DNA of 64,000 nt from Ananas comosus (taxonomy: Eukaryota > Streptophyta > Magnoliopsida > Poales > Bromeliaceae), in NCBI RefSeq assembly GCF_001540865.1, contig NC_033635.1, positions 2,620,787 to 2,684,786 of the forward strand. Direction: 5' to 3'. Under the pieces are notes generated by a model, which saw nothing but the letters and a program-made list of their open reading frames with translations, searched no databases and was not told where the DNA came from. Shown here in pieces: positions 22,440 through 35,439 of the stretch; the stretch's first letter is position 1, and the number at the start of each line of letters is the position of its first letter. The translations under genes were made by a program, and so were the position numbers.

Positions 22440-23315
22440 GCTTATTTTTACTGTTTTACTTATGATACTAGCACAAAATATTCAGCATATCTATGATAGT
22501 CATTAAATTTTTTTAAAAAAAGAACAAAGAGAAACAACAATGAAACATTACAAGCACCTCCGCGATCAAAACAAGCACATATATCATTCTATTCCAATTT
22601 TTATACAAGATTCAGCACGAGTGCAATACACCCTTGATATTGCTACATGATCCTATCTGAATCTAAAACTAGCGAAAAAGGAAACAGAAGAAAAAAAAAG
22701 ACCCTCAACTGTGGCGACTCGAGTCACCGGAAAAGACGAGCAACTACAAATCGACAGCCCGAAGCAAGCATATTACCGCGAGTCCTCGTAAACATTTTAT
22801 TCTAACAAATTGTAACATTGAAACAGGTACTCTACACTGGTGGACCCAAGCAAAAGAAGGTGCAAAAACACGCGCTTGGTGCACCACTTACGCACGCACT
22901 CGATTTGCTGTCCGATCGGAGTGTATTCCGGTATGCCGATTGCGATCCATAACTATCAAATGCAGGGTTCTTGTAAGTTAAAGTTGCAAAAGAGTTGTTG
23001 CTAAATGCATCAAAATGTTATGCAAAGTACCTGAATACAGTAGGAGGAGAGCAAAGAGGAGAGATAGTGCACTGGAGGGGAACTTCATATTTGGGCAATT
23101 GTTATGGTTGAGTAGGCATAGAGAGATTGCTTAAATTCGATTAAGTGGGGGGAAGTTAAAGTAGAAAAGGTGCTTCTAAGGTATAGGTTCTTTTCTTCTA
23201 TATATATAAACTTACTGTTGGTTGGTTGATCCAAAGCTCATTAATGTAGAATTTTTTTGCACACAGAATTATCTCGCCGCTCATTAGCTCTAGCATGCAC
23301 TGAGGACCCTATGTG
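22440..23315. other. intergenic DNA, no gene seen
   Basis: Mixed-composition DNA without a credible frame. A block near 22690-22960 has more balanced composition and could be the edge or 3' UTR of a gene lost at the assembly break, but no exon could be delimited. Confidence 0.4.
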
Positions 23316-23323
23316 TCAGGTAC

Positions 23324-23945
23324 TGTAGGAAATGTATGGTGACATCCCAATAGTCCCACATCAGATAATGTGGAAGAGTCTAATGAGTTTATAAGTAACG
23401 GACATACTAGTAATAATAATTGGGCTTAAGTATTTTGGGCCGGTGGTTTGGATCCAACGAGTTATTATTGCTAGCGGTTCAGATCGTTACATTTGGTATC
23501 AGAGCTTGATGCTTAGCCAAAAGTGAGAGAAGGACTATGTATGTCATTGGGCCGCTTGATAAGCAGCCAAAAGTGAGAGAAGGACTATGTATGTCATTGG
23601 GCCGCTTGATAATCAGCCAAAAGTGTGAGAAGGATTATGTATGTGATTGGGCCGGATTGACGAGAACATCAAAGTCTAAATGAGGGGAGTATGTAATAAT
23701 AACTGTGCTTAAGCATTTTGGGCAAATGGTTTGGGCCCAACAAGTTATTATTGGTAGCAGGTCGGGTCGTTATATGTATACCTAACGCATGTGCCAAAAG
23801 TGTGAGAAGGACTATGTATGTGATTGGGCCGGACTGACGTGGACCTCAAGGTCTAAATGAGGGGAGTATGTAATAATATGCTTAAGTATTTTGGGCTGTT
23901 TGGGCCCAACAAGTTATTATTGGTAGCGGATCGGGTCGTTATATC
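23324..23945 (+). mobile_element. TRIM-like mini LTR retrotransposon, rearranged
   Basis: A terminal-repeat-like block TGTAGGAAATG...TCGTTACA (about 23324-23491) is followed two bases later by TGGTATCAGAGC (23494-23505), the usual primer-binding site complementary to initiator tRNA-Met. The internal part has no coding capacity and repeats a roughly 48-bp unit (GCCAAAAGTGAGAGAAGGAC...) three times, with a fourth at about 23793. Two partial 3' LTR copies follow (about 23690-23775 and 23866-23942), each with GGGCCCAACAAGTTATTATT. Confidence 0.75.
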
Positions 23946-23999
23946 TATACCTAACTCATGTAAGAATCGAATTCTCGCAAACTTTTCACTATATAACTT

Positions 24000-24494
24000 G
24001 GCCTGTTTTGGATGGATCAAGTTCGGGCCAGCCCAATTCACATATAATTTGGGCCTGATGTGGCTCCACCAATATTTAGTGCAATGGAGCGTGTTTGGGC
24101 GTAAAATAAAAGAAACTCAGCCCACATATTTTAGTGTATTTTATTTGGGATGGGCCAAATTTGGCCCCAAAAATTTAAGTGATCAGATTTTAAAAAAAAA
24201 ACCAATTCCAAACAACGTTGTTCACTCTTGCTATGGGTATACCAAAATGCTGCAAGATGTGATGTGGCAAGTTGTGATTGGTTAGTACGGACGATTCAAA
24301 TTGCTACGTGAGCATCTCTGGGTACCTACAGCATTTTCGGCTTTTGAAGCGGTTCGGAATAACAAATTTGGTTTGTGAGTAGATTGCTACGACTAATAAA
24401 CCGGCCGCCGAATAACCCGGCAGAACCGGACCGGACCGGACCGGCTTGTTGAACCGTGACGGGTTTTAGCCCGAAACGGACCCGTCTATAAAAG
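24000..24494 (+). promoter_or_regulatory. promoter region of the capping enzyme gene
   Basis: Contains several TGGGCC/TGGGCT-type site II motifs (known TCP-bound elements of plant housekeeping promoters), tandem ACCGG units at about 24425-24445, and a TATA box TATAAAAG at 24487-24494. A CT-rich, GC-rich leader follows. Confidence 0.6.
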
Positions 24495-24514
24495 TGACTC
24501 CCCCTCCGCTCGTG

Positions 24515-24663
24515 CTTCCCTAATTTCCGACCCCGGCCCCCGACCCCCTCTCGCCCACTCCCCGAAACCCTTCTCCCCTACGTCACCTCTCTCCCCTCAA
24601 CCCCGAGCTCCGATCGGCGCCGTAGAACCGTCGCCGGCGCCTCCTCCGCCGTCGCCGGAGAAG
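24515..24663 (+). other. probable non-coding first exon of the capping enzyme gene
   Basis: GC- and CT-rich leader starting about 25 bp after the TATA box and ending GCCGGAGAAG before GTACACCC, a plausible donor. The next leader exon or exons before the coding start at 25998 cannot be placed with confidence. Confidence 0.45.
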
Positions 24664-25997
24664 GTACACCCGTTCTCTCCCTTTCTTTCTCTCTCTGTAT
24701 CCATCGCGCGCTCTCTCTCTCTACGCCTCTCTCTCTCTCTCTCTCCATGCCGCCTCCGATCGGAACTCGTGCCAATCAACAAGAAGGGAATCGTGAGGAA
24801 CACGACGAGGTTCGTCGATGGAGGCTGATACTGCTTTCATGGTGGGTGCCTTGGGGCATCTTCGTGAGTTCGGGTAGCAGAGATTTGTGGGGCGAAATCA
24901 GAAGGGGAAGCGCGAAGAGTTTTCCTCTATTCGCTAAATTGGCAAAAATATGCAATTACAGGTCCTGAATTAGGTCGAATGCGAGGATCCGAGCGCAATA
25001 AGGTTTTGTAGGCTGGAAGCTTACGAATTGGAAGGATAACTGCAGAATTGATTAAAAAAAAAAAACTTGTTCCCTTTGAGTCTACAATCGAAGGTTAGAA
25101 CATGGTAATGCCGGAGAAGGGAACTCATTTTCTTGTTTTCAAAGGAAAGCGTAACACTTCAGAGCTCATCAGAGGTGTCTAAATATGTTTCATTTGTCTG
25201 GCATAAGTTGGATAATACGGATGGGATCTTGCATCCTCTTTTAGCTAATGATCAGTGGCGCCTGAAAAAGAAAGAAAATGCAGCTGGAGATTCTCTGGAA
25301 GAAAGAAAGAGGAGGCAAGAGAGATTTGACGATAGAGTTTTTAATTGGGTAGATGCTTGTTGGTGTCTACTGGGTTTTCATTCCCAGTAGAGATATATTT
25401 GATGTGTTTTATGGAGGGAAACATTGGGGATATTTATTTATGGGCCTTCTTGTGCTGGGAAGGAGGGAGGAGGATTGAGGAAAAAGCAAAAGAGTTAAGG
25501 TTTTGAATGATTTTATTTCTATCAAGAAAAAATGGGTTAATGTTGCAGTAGATGTTTGGTACCAAAAAATAGAATATTCAAGATATATCGGTTTTGTCGT
25601 GGATATATGTGTGAGAGAATTGGCACAAGTGAGAATTGGTGACATAGCAGTATTTACTTATTACTGGAAGTTTACCCCGATGACCAACCCTTAGCTTTTA
25701 CCCTTTTGTGCTAGTTATGAGGAACTTGTCAAGCATATTCTTGGTGATTTTGCTGGTGTGCGCTATTTGTTTAGCATCATCACTTGCTCTTACATTGCTA
25801 CTTGGTTTAGTGTTCTATGTCTTAAATTTCTTCTAATGATCTCATCTAAGCTTCATATTTAAATATTTTGATACTCATAAGTAGCTTTCTTTTATTTCTA
25901 GAATCTAAGCTAACAATTGCTATCATTTGTATTCACCTTAAAATTCATGAAGGCACCCGAAAATTTATGTGCTGGTTGATGTTGAATGATCCTTTCA

Positions 25998-28900
25998 ATG
26001 GATTTAAATGCGTCACCTTTGCCTGAAGAAGATGAACAGCCTTATGAAGAACAGATTGACAGTGATCTTATACAGGAGGAACGCGTGGAGTCTGCAGTGG
26101 CAACCATGCGAAGGGTATATCGTTTCCCTAAAATATTTAGCTGTCTGTTTTGATATGGGTACTTGTGGGTGAATTGGATTGCATAGGAGTTGACTTATTG
26201 CTTAGTTTGAATATTTCGAGTTTTCGACTATCCAATAAGGCAATAATTCTACTGTTAGTCTTGTACACAAAAATACCTTGTTTAGGTTTATGATTATGCT
26301 ACATTAAGCTCACGAAGGCCTTTGTTCCTTGACATGTCTTTCCAAACACGCATACATGCAGCCTTTGTTCCTTGACTTAACTGTAGTGTGTGATGGGCTT
26401 TACATTAAACAAAATAAATTCGTATCCTGTTAGAATCTCAAGCTAATACTGGCTCGTCTAAGTAGTCAATGTTTGTGATAGGGAACATGATTCCTCTTTT
26501 ATGCATCATTGAAAATGCAACTTTCGGCTACCTTAGAGGCAGTGGTTCTTCCAAAAATTTGTAATTTCTTTTCATGACTTCTATCAATTACCGCTCGTGT
26601 AATTTATGCTTTTTGGTGTGTTATAATTCATCAAGTAATTGTTCTGCAGCTGCCGTTTTCTAGTAAGCTATTACAGGTCTTGATCATCTAGATTAAGTTG
26701 GGCCATTATTAGGAGTGAGTGGGTAAATGGTTTGAGCTAATACTGAGGTTGATCATTGTATATCCTTGGTAGCTTTGCCAAAGCTTTCTTTTCTTTTTTT
26801 TCTGTGCTCTCAAGCGGTAAGTCGTTGCTTGTATTGTTGGTTATTTGTACTTCTTGATGATGTTCAATGTGCTTGTACTTCTTATGCATGAAATGTATGC
26901 ACATTAACATGTTTGTATTATTATATTTGTTGGGACCCCTTACTTTCTAGGAACGTGAAGAAAGGCGCCTCAGATTAAAAAGAGAATACCCAGATGAAGG
27001 ACCAAGGCGATATTCACAACCAAGGAATGACTACCTGCCTCAAAGCAGAAGCGTTAGACCTTGTGGAAGAAATAGGGAGATTCCTCAAGGTATGTATTTT
27101 ATCATTATTTGGTTTTTACTGAATCTTCATTTTAGATACCTTTTTGTTGTTCTTGAGCTTCCGCTGATGAGGTCTTGTTTTTTTCGTCCTGGAGTAGCTT
27201 AGTTGCATATGGTAAATTCTATATTATTGTTGCGTCCTTCTTCATTTTGTTTGTCGAATAGAAAAATTGTTTTATTCTAGCATGTCTGAACAAGGCAAGC
27301 AGGAAATATGAAAACGAGAAATTTTCTGAAACGCAGATGAGAAAATTTATTGTCTTTTCTCCCCTCTTTTGGTCTTTTGGCGATCAGCGTGCGTAATGGG
27401 TTTTATGCCTATAGAGGTTGTTTACTGTTTTTCGGTTTTCTCTCTTATTGCATTTAATTATTTATCAAGCATCAAGATTTTTTATTTGCTTTCTTTCTGT
27501 TCTTTTATCCTTTGTTTTGGAGTTGTTGGTGATTAATGGTACTTTTATTCTTTTCAATTGGCCATTCAACAGTCCAATTATAACTTATGCCTGTTATTTG
27601 TATGCTCTTTTTTGATTTTACAGGCTGGTTGGATTGCCCTGCACTTGGGGAGTGCATAGATAAAATAATTCCTTCCAAAGCTCCTCTTGATGAGTCATAT
27701 AATGAAAGTGTGGTGCCTGGCAAAAGATATTCTTCTAAACAAATTATCAACAAGCTTAGAAAAGCCGGACGGGAAGTAAGTGTCTTATGTGATTTGTTAA
27801 TATTACTGCTGTCATTCTTATATCATTCATTAAACTTCAATTCATGATGTTCAGTCATTCTGTCTTTTGATTATAAGTGAAGTGCTGCATATTTATCTTA
27901 ACTCTTCTTCTTTTGGTAATTTGTTTCATTTGGGTTTTGAATTAAAGATAATTTATTGAGCATTAAGAAGTGTTCTGATGACATGTAAGGTTCTAGCTCA
28001 TTATTTTCTTGCTTTAATCATCTATTATGACCATGATGCATGAATGAATTATCTTTTGTCATTCCTCTAATCTTGTGATGCTTGATATTTGAATAAGAAA
28101 TGCTGAGATGAATTTGTGAATATGCAGCTAAAACCAATATTGTCATTTCGAAAAGCTACGTTTAAATGTTTCCAAGTCTGCTGTTTACATGGTGTGATTG
28201 AAACCACTTGTGATTATGTTCCAATAATTGTTGACTATTAGTATTAAATATTCTGGTGTCCTTTCTCCAGTTAGGTTTGGTGGTTGATTTGACAAATACA
28301 GATCGCTATTATTCAGTTTCGGAATTTAAAAATCTAGGTATTCAGCATCGCAAGGTGAGAAAGTTTGAATATGCACTTTATGTCAGATCTTAAAGTAATT
28401 TCCGTTTGTAAATGATTATGTTTTTCTGTTGTAGATCAAATGCAAGGGAAGAGATGCTGTACCAGATAATGAGTCAGTGAACATATTTTTTAATGTGGTA
28501 ACTACTTGATTTCTCATTATTCAACCTTGCTTCTTGTGGCCTTTAGTTGATTGTCAATTACATTGTAATGAGTTAACTGCAGATCTTTTTTGCTCCATTT
28601 TATCTGCACCACATTTTGCTCAGATATCTGTTTGCATTTGTGGTAGATTAGTAAATTTCTTGTATTTTCCATCGGTGCGAGGGTGGCTAACTAATTGTGA
28701 AAGGCAGCCTTTCCCAGCAAATTTGATGGAATATTAGTATGATTTACTTGTAGATATGTCTGGAATTGTCGAACTACGTTCTAAATTTCACTTCTTGTAT
28801 TGCCTCTTTCCTTCTTTTGATCCCTTCTAATCTATCTGTTCAAGGAAAGCTTATATTTTGATTTCTGTTGCTTTTGGATGTCATAGTTTTAGTTTAGATT

Positions 28901-31900
28901 CCTATTTTTCTCATGTGGTATTTATACCTTCAGGCTTCAGCTTTCACGTACTTTTTATCCCCCCTTATATTGAAAGAAAATGCCATTCATAAAGAAAGGG
29001 TGTAGGAGTCAAAAGGCTGCAGTCAATTCCTGAAAATCTGATGATTGTTAGTAGATATTGACTTTAATGTGCACAGATATCCTTATGCCTAGTCAGAGAG
29101 CAATTTTGTACTTTCTTCCATGGGCACTCGTGGTTTACTTTGTTTGCCATGTTTTCTTTATATATTTGGTTTGAAGAGCTTTTATTGTTGCTTTTCTTAT
29201 TGAATCCCTGCTGCGTAATTTTCAGGTTTTTCAGTTCCTTGACCGCCAAAAGCATTCGAGGAATCCCAAATATATCCTTGTCCATTGTACTCATGGGCAT
29301 AATCGTACAGGTTTTATGATTGTTCATTACCTTATGCGCACACATCTGTCAAGTGTTGCCGAGGTACGCAATTTTCACATTTCCTTGTTTCCATCATGAT
29401 CAACTTTGCTCTCTCGAACTATTTTATTTATGCTGTCAGGCATTGCATATATTCGCTCAAAAGCGTCCTCCAGGAATATATAAGCAGGATTATATTCAAG
29501 CACTGTATACATTTTATCATGAAAGCCCTGAGAATCTTGTATGTCCTCCCACACCTGAGTGGAAGAGATCCTCCGATCTTGATTTAAATGGTGAAGCTGT
29601 CCAGGATGATGATGGTGATGATAATGGTGACCCTTCAGCCCTTTCACATGTAAGCGTTACTTGAATATTTCCCTCGAGGCTATCTTCAATTCTGTTTAGC
29701 AGTAATATCTATATTCTAGTACCAGTTTTTCTTGCTTTCTTGCTAGTGTAATGAGGAACATTACCTTCTATAAAAACTTGGTCACTTTATGTTGTACGGT
29801 GAGCATATTTTTTTGGTATGGTGAGCATATGGTTATATTGGTAATGTTGTACTAGTTCAGTTGCTGTTCATTTTATAGATTATGTGCTTTTAAGTTCATA
29901 TTATTGAGCATTGCTTTATCCTTCTTGATGATTGTTCAGGTTTCTTCTTGGTTTTAACATATTCTATTTCTGAAATTATCTATATCCTGCTGTGTTATTT
30001 ATAAAAAATTGCCGGAAAGGAACCAGAATTTCTTTTGATGTGCTTAGACCTGCTGATGCATGATGAACAAGTAAAGCAGTTCAGGAAAGATTATAGGATC
30101 ATCTATTCTTAGAAATTAGAACTTTCTTTAATTGCAACAATTTTTCTCTCAATATCAGGTTAAAGCTTTAAATGCTGAAATCACATAGGATCACTGACAC
30201 ACTTTTTGTAATATCTGTGCTTGCTATGTTTTTTTTTCCTTGCTACGGATAGTCACTGGGCCAAAATTTTCTAAATCTTATGGACCTGCTTTGGATAATA
30301 TACATAGAAGTACATACTTATATGCAGTCTTATACATACATACACTCTTACAAATATACATGAACTGTAGATATGTACAGGGTCTGGGTTTTAGTGGTTT
30401 GTATATATGTATTTGGGTATATTTGAACCCTGAATGCTAAATATATATATGGTTCAGGGGTGTAGTATATATGGATATGTATTTATAATATTCTCTCGCT
30501 CTGAGAATGGATACGTTCTTTTTTATTTCTGAAAGTATGTTCTTTTTTATTTCTCTCTCTTTTTTTTTGGCAGGAAAATGTGGAGAACAAAAAGATAACG
30601 AATGATGATGTTTTAGGAGATGCAATTCCTTCTGACCGAGAAGAAGTTCTGCAACAGATATGTTATCGTTTGCTTGAACTAACTCCTACGGTATCGATCT
30701 CGATCTTATCTACCTCTTCGTATCATTTTCTGATTATTATTCAGTCAACAATCATTCTGCATCGTTCGATAGTCATTCTGCATCTTTCAATAATCATTCT
30801 GCACTGTTGTTTTTTTGTATTATGATGCAATACACCAAGCATTTGAAAACACTGCATTTATGGCCTGCTTTTTGCTGAAAGCATTTTTCATATTTATTTT
30901 CTTTTAAATTAGTATTTTTGTTTTTTTACTTGTGATGTTTCTCAGTTTTAAGGTCATTGCAATCATTTCATAACCACTTGTTAAAATTTTTGAATAATCT
31001 TTAATTATCCTTCCTGAATATTTGCCTTGAGCTTTTATATCATATGAGTTATTTTAATCTGTAGGCTGGTAAACATTACCAGTTTTCCTCTTATAATTTC
31101 TATGGATGCAATTGATTAAAGTGAAATAAAAGTTTCTCTATCCTTGTACTGCTGTCATGGTGCTCGTTCTTTCTGCGTTGTTGAATAATTTCTTTCTGCT
31201 TGCTTATAAATGGTCTTAAGCTTGTAAAATACTTCTAATTTAATGAACTTAATGCAAGCTTGCAAAATACTTCTAAATTAATGAACTTAATGCTTGTTGA
31301 GTTGATTTTCTTATTATCTGCTCCCTTGTTTATATTTTTTGTTTTATAGGCAAGAGGGCCTAGAAACAATTTACAATTTCCAGGATCACATCCTGTTTCA
31401 CTCAACAGGTATACATTTTACATTTACGTCCCTATATTATTGTGGCTTTTTATTCTTTCCTACTGTTAGATCAAGCATCTAATCTTTTAAGATACTGAAT
31501 CTTTATTATCTATTGCAAATACAGCACACTTCTCCCATGCATATAATTTTTGAGATATTCTTAGTGCATCTTATGCAGTATGCGTTAGGCATTTCTTGGT
31601 TTTTTTCAATTTGCTTAGTTGCAACTATTACCTATTTATTTTCTGAAACAGTAAACTTTATTATCATTTAGGTATTTCCCACATGATTGTTATCACTTAT
31701 ATAATTTTTAGAAAGTCTTAGACTTTAATACCTGCTATCCAATTCAGCATAATAAACAATGATACTGAAAAGATATTTTATTTCTGCTAAATAAATATTT
31801 AATATTTTGTGAGGCTAAGTTGGATTAGTGCTCCCCTTCAGTTAACCATATCTTTCCATTTATAATCTGTCTACTGTATGTGCAGGGAGAACCTACAGCT

Positions 31901-34699
31901 ATTAAGGCAACGGTATTATTATGCTACTTGGAAAGCTGATGGGACACGATATATGATGCTTATCATGAGAGATGGTTGTTACTTGATTGATCGAAATTTT
32001 CGCTTTAGAAGGGTTCAGATGCGGTTTCCTTTGAAGAATATAAATGAAGTAAGCACCAAATTATGATTCTGTAAAATGTTTAGACACATTTAGCTTATAT
32101 TCGGAGCTTTACCTTTCTCCTTTTATCGTTTGGAAGGGTTTTCATGAGATGACTTTGATTGATGGGGAAATGATTATTGACACAATACCTGACGCTGGAC
32201 TGAAGAGAAGATATCTAGCATATGATCTGATGGCAATTAATTCATGCTCCAAAATAAAGGTAAGTGGAACAGCGTACTTTCTTGAACTAGTCTTGAGATT
32301 AATGTTGCCTTCTCAGTTGTTGTTGAGCTTTTGATGTTACGCCTCCTTTTTCCATTTATTCCTGGGATTAACTAAGATTCATAACTTGATTTTACATATT
32401 TTTAATAACTTGTATTTTAGAGTTGCCTATTCTGTGATCCTTCTTTGGTTTTTCTACCATTGGTTTGTTAGTAATAATATTGTTAGCTGATATCTCTTGG
32501 TAAGTTTTGCTTTTCTCACCACATTTTCTTGACCCTTTTTTTTTGTTAAATACGCCTGTGGGCCAGTTTTCCTTACATCTTGACCAAGCTAAGTTTTGAT
32601 ATCAGCTCTATCATTTTTCTAGTAAATAAGGAGCTGGTCTTATGTTTCTTGTTTACATCAAATTGGTCATAAATATCTAATTTTGTTGCCAATTTCATGC
32701 ATGTTTTATCTTAACATGTCATGATTCGTACTTTGTTTGTTGGTCTAGTTGCCCTTCTCTGAAAGATGGAAGCTACTTGAGGAAGAAATAATTCGGCCTC
32801 GAAATTATGAGAAGAAGCAATTTGAGTGTGAAGGCAAATGCAATCCAATATATCGATATGACATGGAACCATTTGGAGTATGTAGAATTGAATAGCTGGA
32901 ATTGCTACTGTGTTTGTCTCAAACGTTAAACATAAAATTATATCTTTTGACATTACAGTTGATTAATTCCCAGAGTTGAACAGGTTAGGAGGAAGGACTT
33001 CTGGTTATTATCAACTGTTGTAAAGCTGCTTCAGGAGTTCATCCCAAGACTTTCGCATGCAGCTGATGGCCTTATATTTCAGGTACTTTTTTTATCCTTG
33101 AGCAGTCTTCTTGCGTTAATTACTTATTGAACACTGTAAAGGTTTTCTGAAGGTTGACAGATGCTAAAATTTTCAAGTTAAATAAGTGCTATCAACTCTT
33201 TCTAAGTTTTGAATCTGAGATTTTGAATTGACAGGAATTAATTTTATGTCAATTTCATCATAGCTATATACACACTTTAATGATCTGGCGGGATATTGCA
33301 ACACAATTTGAAAATGCACTAATGAAAATATTAATTTCAAGAATTACTCAAGTCTGGAACGTGTAGAGCTATCAATTAACTTCTCTAGATCATCAATTTT
33401 TTTTTCCTCATGTAGCAGATCCCCCTTTTTACTTTCCACCCTCAAGGGTTCATTTTGCATGACTTGCATTTTGTAACCTCAAGTCATGTTGTTTGGTGTT
33501 CTGTTGCCGTACATCAAGGTTCTGGCAGGGCCAGATAAAGCAAGAACATCTCTTGTAGTAGTTTGATAGAATATGCTCTCAACGCCTTATTAGCTTTAAC
33601 AGGCAAATTTTGATTATTAAGTTTGTAGTCTTGCTTTAGCTATTTAAATGGTCTATTTTTGTGCTTGGAATTAAGGTTTACTAGCATAGTTTTTATACCA
33701 TACTGTCTCTTATGGTCTTTGAAATAATCAATTTTTATTTTCTTTTTTTCCCTAGGGTTGGGATGATCCATATGTGTGTCGTACACATGAAGGACTTCTG
33801 AAGTGGAAGTACCCAGATATGAATTCAGTTGACTTCTTATTTGAGGTTTGTTTCACTTTGCTACCTAATTGGTTTGATTTTTTATTTTTTATTTTTTATT
33901 TTTTATTTTTTTATTTTTATTTTTATTTTTATTTTTTGCCTTCTAAACTATTTAGGTGGTTAATCCATTGGTTTTGTGTAAATGTGTGTATGATTTACTG
34001 AGTCCTATGACTGCAGATGGGGAGTGACAACCGCCAGTTGCTTTTTCTTTATGAAAGAGGAAAGAAGAAACTCATGGATGGATCTCGGGTCATATATGGA
34101 GGTAAATATAAATACTACTGTCAATTTTTTTTCCTTTTGTGTGGTTTCTTTGTCATCTCAAGAATTGGTACTGATCATTTTGTTTATTCCCTATTTTCTA
34201 ATCCCCACAATCCAGTTGCTCGATTGTTTTCCATTTTCTTGCCATTTTGTGTTTTTCGGGATTTAAAAATCTATGATGCAATGTTATCGTCCCTGTACTT
34301 CTTGTTACTTTAATTGAACTGATTTGCTCAATAAGCCTCTCCAATTTAAGCTTTTCTTGCTTGAGGTTTGATTCTCATTTTCAGTTGAGTTGATATGTCA
34401 TGTGTTTGATTGGATTTGATTTGATTTGTCACTTCCATTGTCAGTTGAGGTTGTCATTGTGATGACTTATCTAGCTAGACATGGTATGGCATCTTTGTTG
34501 TGCAATTTTTTTTTTTCTTTTTCTTTTTCGTTTTGTTAAGACTTGAGATATCCTGATTTGTTTGCACAGGTCAAGAAGATATTTCTACCCTATCAGGAAA
34601 GATTATTGAATGCGGGTGGGACCAAGAGGAGAGCTGTTGGATCTGCATGCGTGTCAGGACTGATAAATCAACTCCTAATGACATAAACACATACCGAAA

Positions 34700-34751
<52 letters not shown>

Positions 34752-35439
34752 CATCATGTAGATGCAAATTGGACAATTCGAGTGTGACTACTGTGTTGCA
34801 AAACATTGTGGACCATGTTATTTTACATTCAGAATCTGAAGCGTTCGTCTTGATTAATATTCACGGATCTAAGAAAACTGAAGTACTCTATTGATGCGAC
34901 TAGTTTGTTGGCTAAATTCACAAATTCCATCCATATTGCATAGAAAAGAGCCATTGTTTCCCCCTTTAATTTTGGGGCACTCCAGTTGTTGTAGGTCATG
35001 TACAATAGCATGTTTTATTTTTCTTTCCCAGTTCCCCATTAATGATTGTAGGCAGTGAGTTGAGGTCTCGATTCTTTTTAGAATATGGCGTGGATGGATT
35101 GCTGTTTGATGATTAGCATAAATTGAATATTAGAATGGCTTTAAAAGAATTGTTAGTTATAAGACAGTCTAATATGACATTGATCCTGAGAGAAAAAACC
35201 CAATAGTAGAATCATCTCTCCGGAAACATGATTGTGTGCTATGTGATGCTAAATCACAAATTTTAAAATATATTTCTATATATTTCAAATACTAATACTG
35301 CTGTCTAATATAATAACAGGTAATGAGGAGCATCAACGACAACATTACAGAAGACGTGCTTCTGAGTGAGATATTGGAGATAGTGCGCCTCCCAATGTAT
35401 GCTGATAGGATAGCTCAGCTTCAGCATCGACGTAGGTGA
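25998..35439 (+). CDS. bifunctional mRNA capping enzyme (RNA 5'-triphosphatase + guanylyltransferase)
   Basis: Coding exons: 25998-26114, 26951-27089, 27624-27775, 28271-28354, 28435-28497, 29226-29363, 29440-29649, 30574-30690, 31350-31408, 31886-32048, 32137-32259, 32749-32877, 32984-33082, 33756-33845, 34017-34101, 34570-34700 and 35320-35439. All phases join, giving 672 aa, the size I recall for plant enzymes. An N-terminal charged region (1-85) precedes a cysteine-phosphatase-type triphosphatase domain with HCTHGHNRTG (Cys206, Arg212). The guanylyltransferase domain has KADG (nucleophile Lys376), LIDGE (421-425), DGLIF (526-530) and LLKWKYP (545-551), followed by an OB-fold ending QHRRR. 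It removes the gamma phosphate of nascent pre-mRNA and adds GMP in the nucleus on RNA polymerase II. All introns are GT-AG except the last, which is GC-AG. The start is the first ATG of an acidic N-terminus. Confidence 0.96.
34701..34746 (+). repeat. (CT)n microsatellite at a GC donor site
   Basis: The last intron of the capping enzyme gene opens GCATCTCTCT and runs straight into (CT)n. The repeat starts four bases inside the intron. See the GC-AG intron finding. Confidence 0.9.

Noticed and set aside
25104..25390. Open frame with WHKLDNTDGILHPLL and EERKRRQERF
   Set aside because: It looks somewhat protein-like but has no start, no splice partner and lies in the leader intron region of the capping enzyme gene. 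A chance frame or leader exon is more likely.
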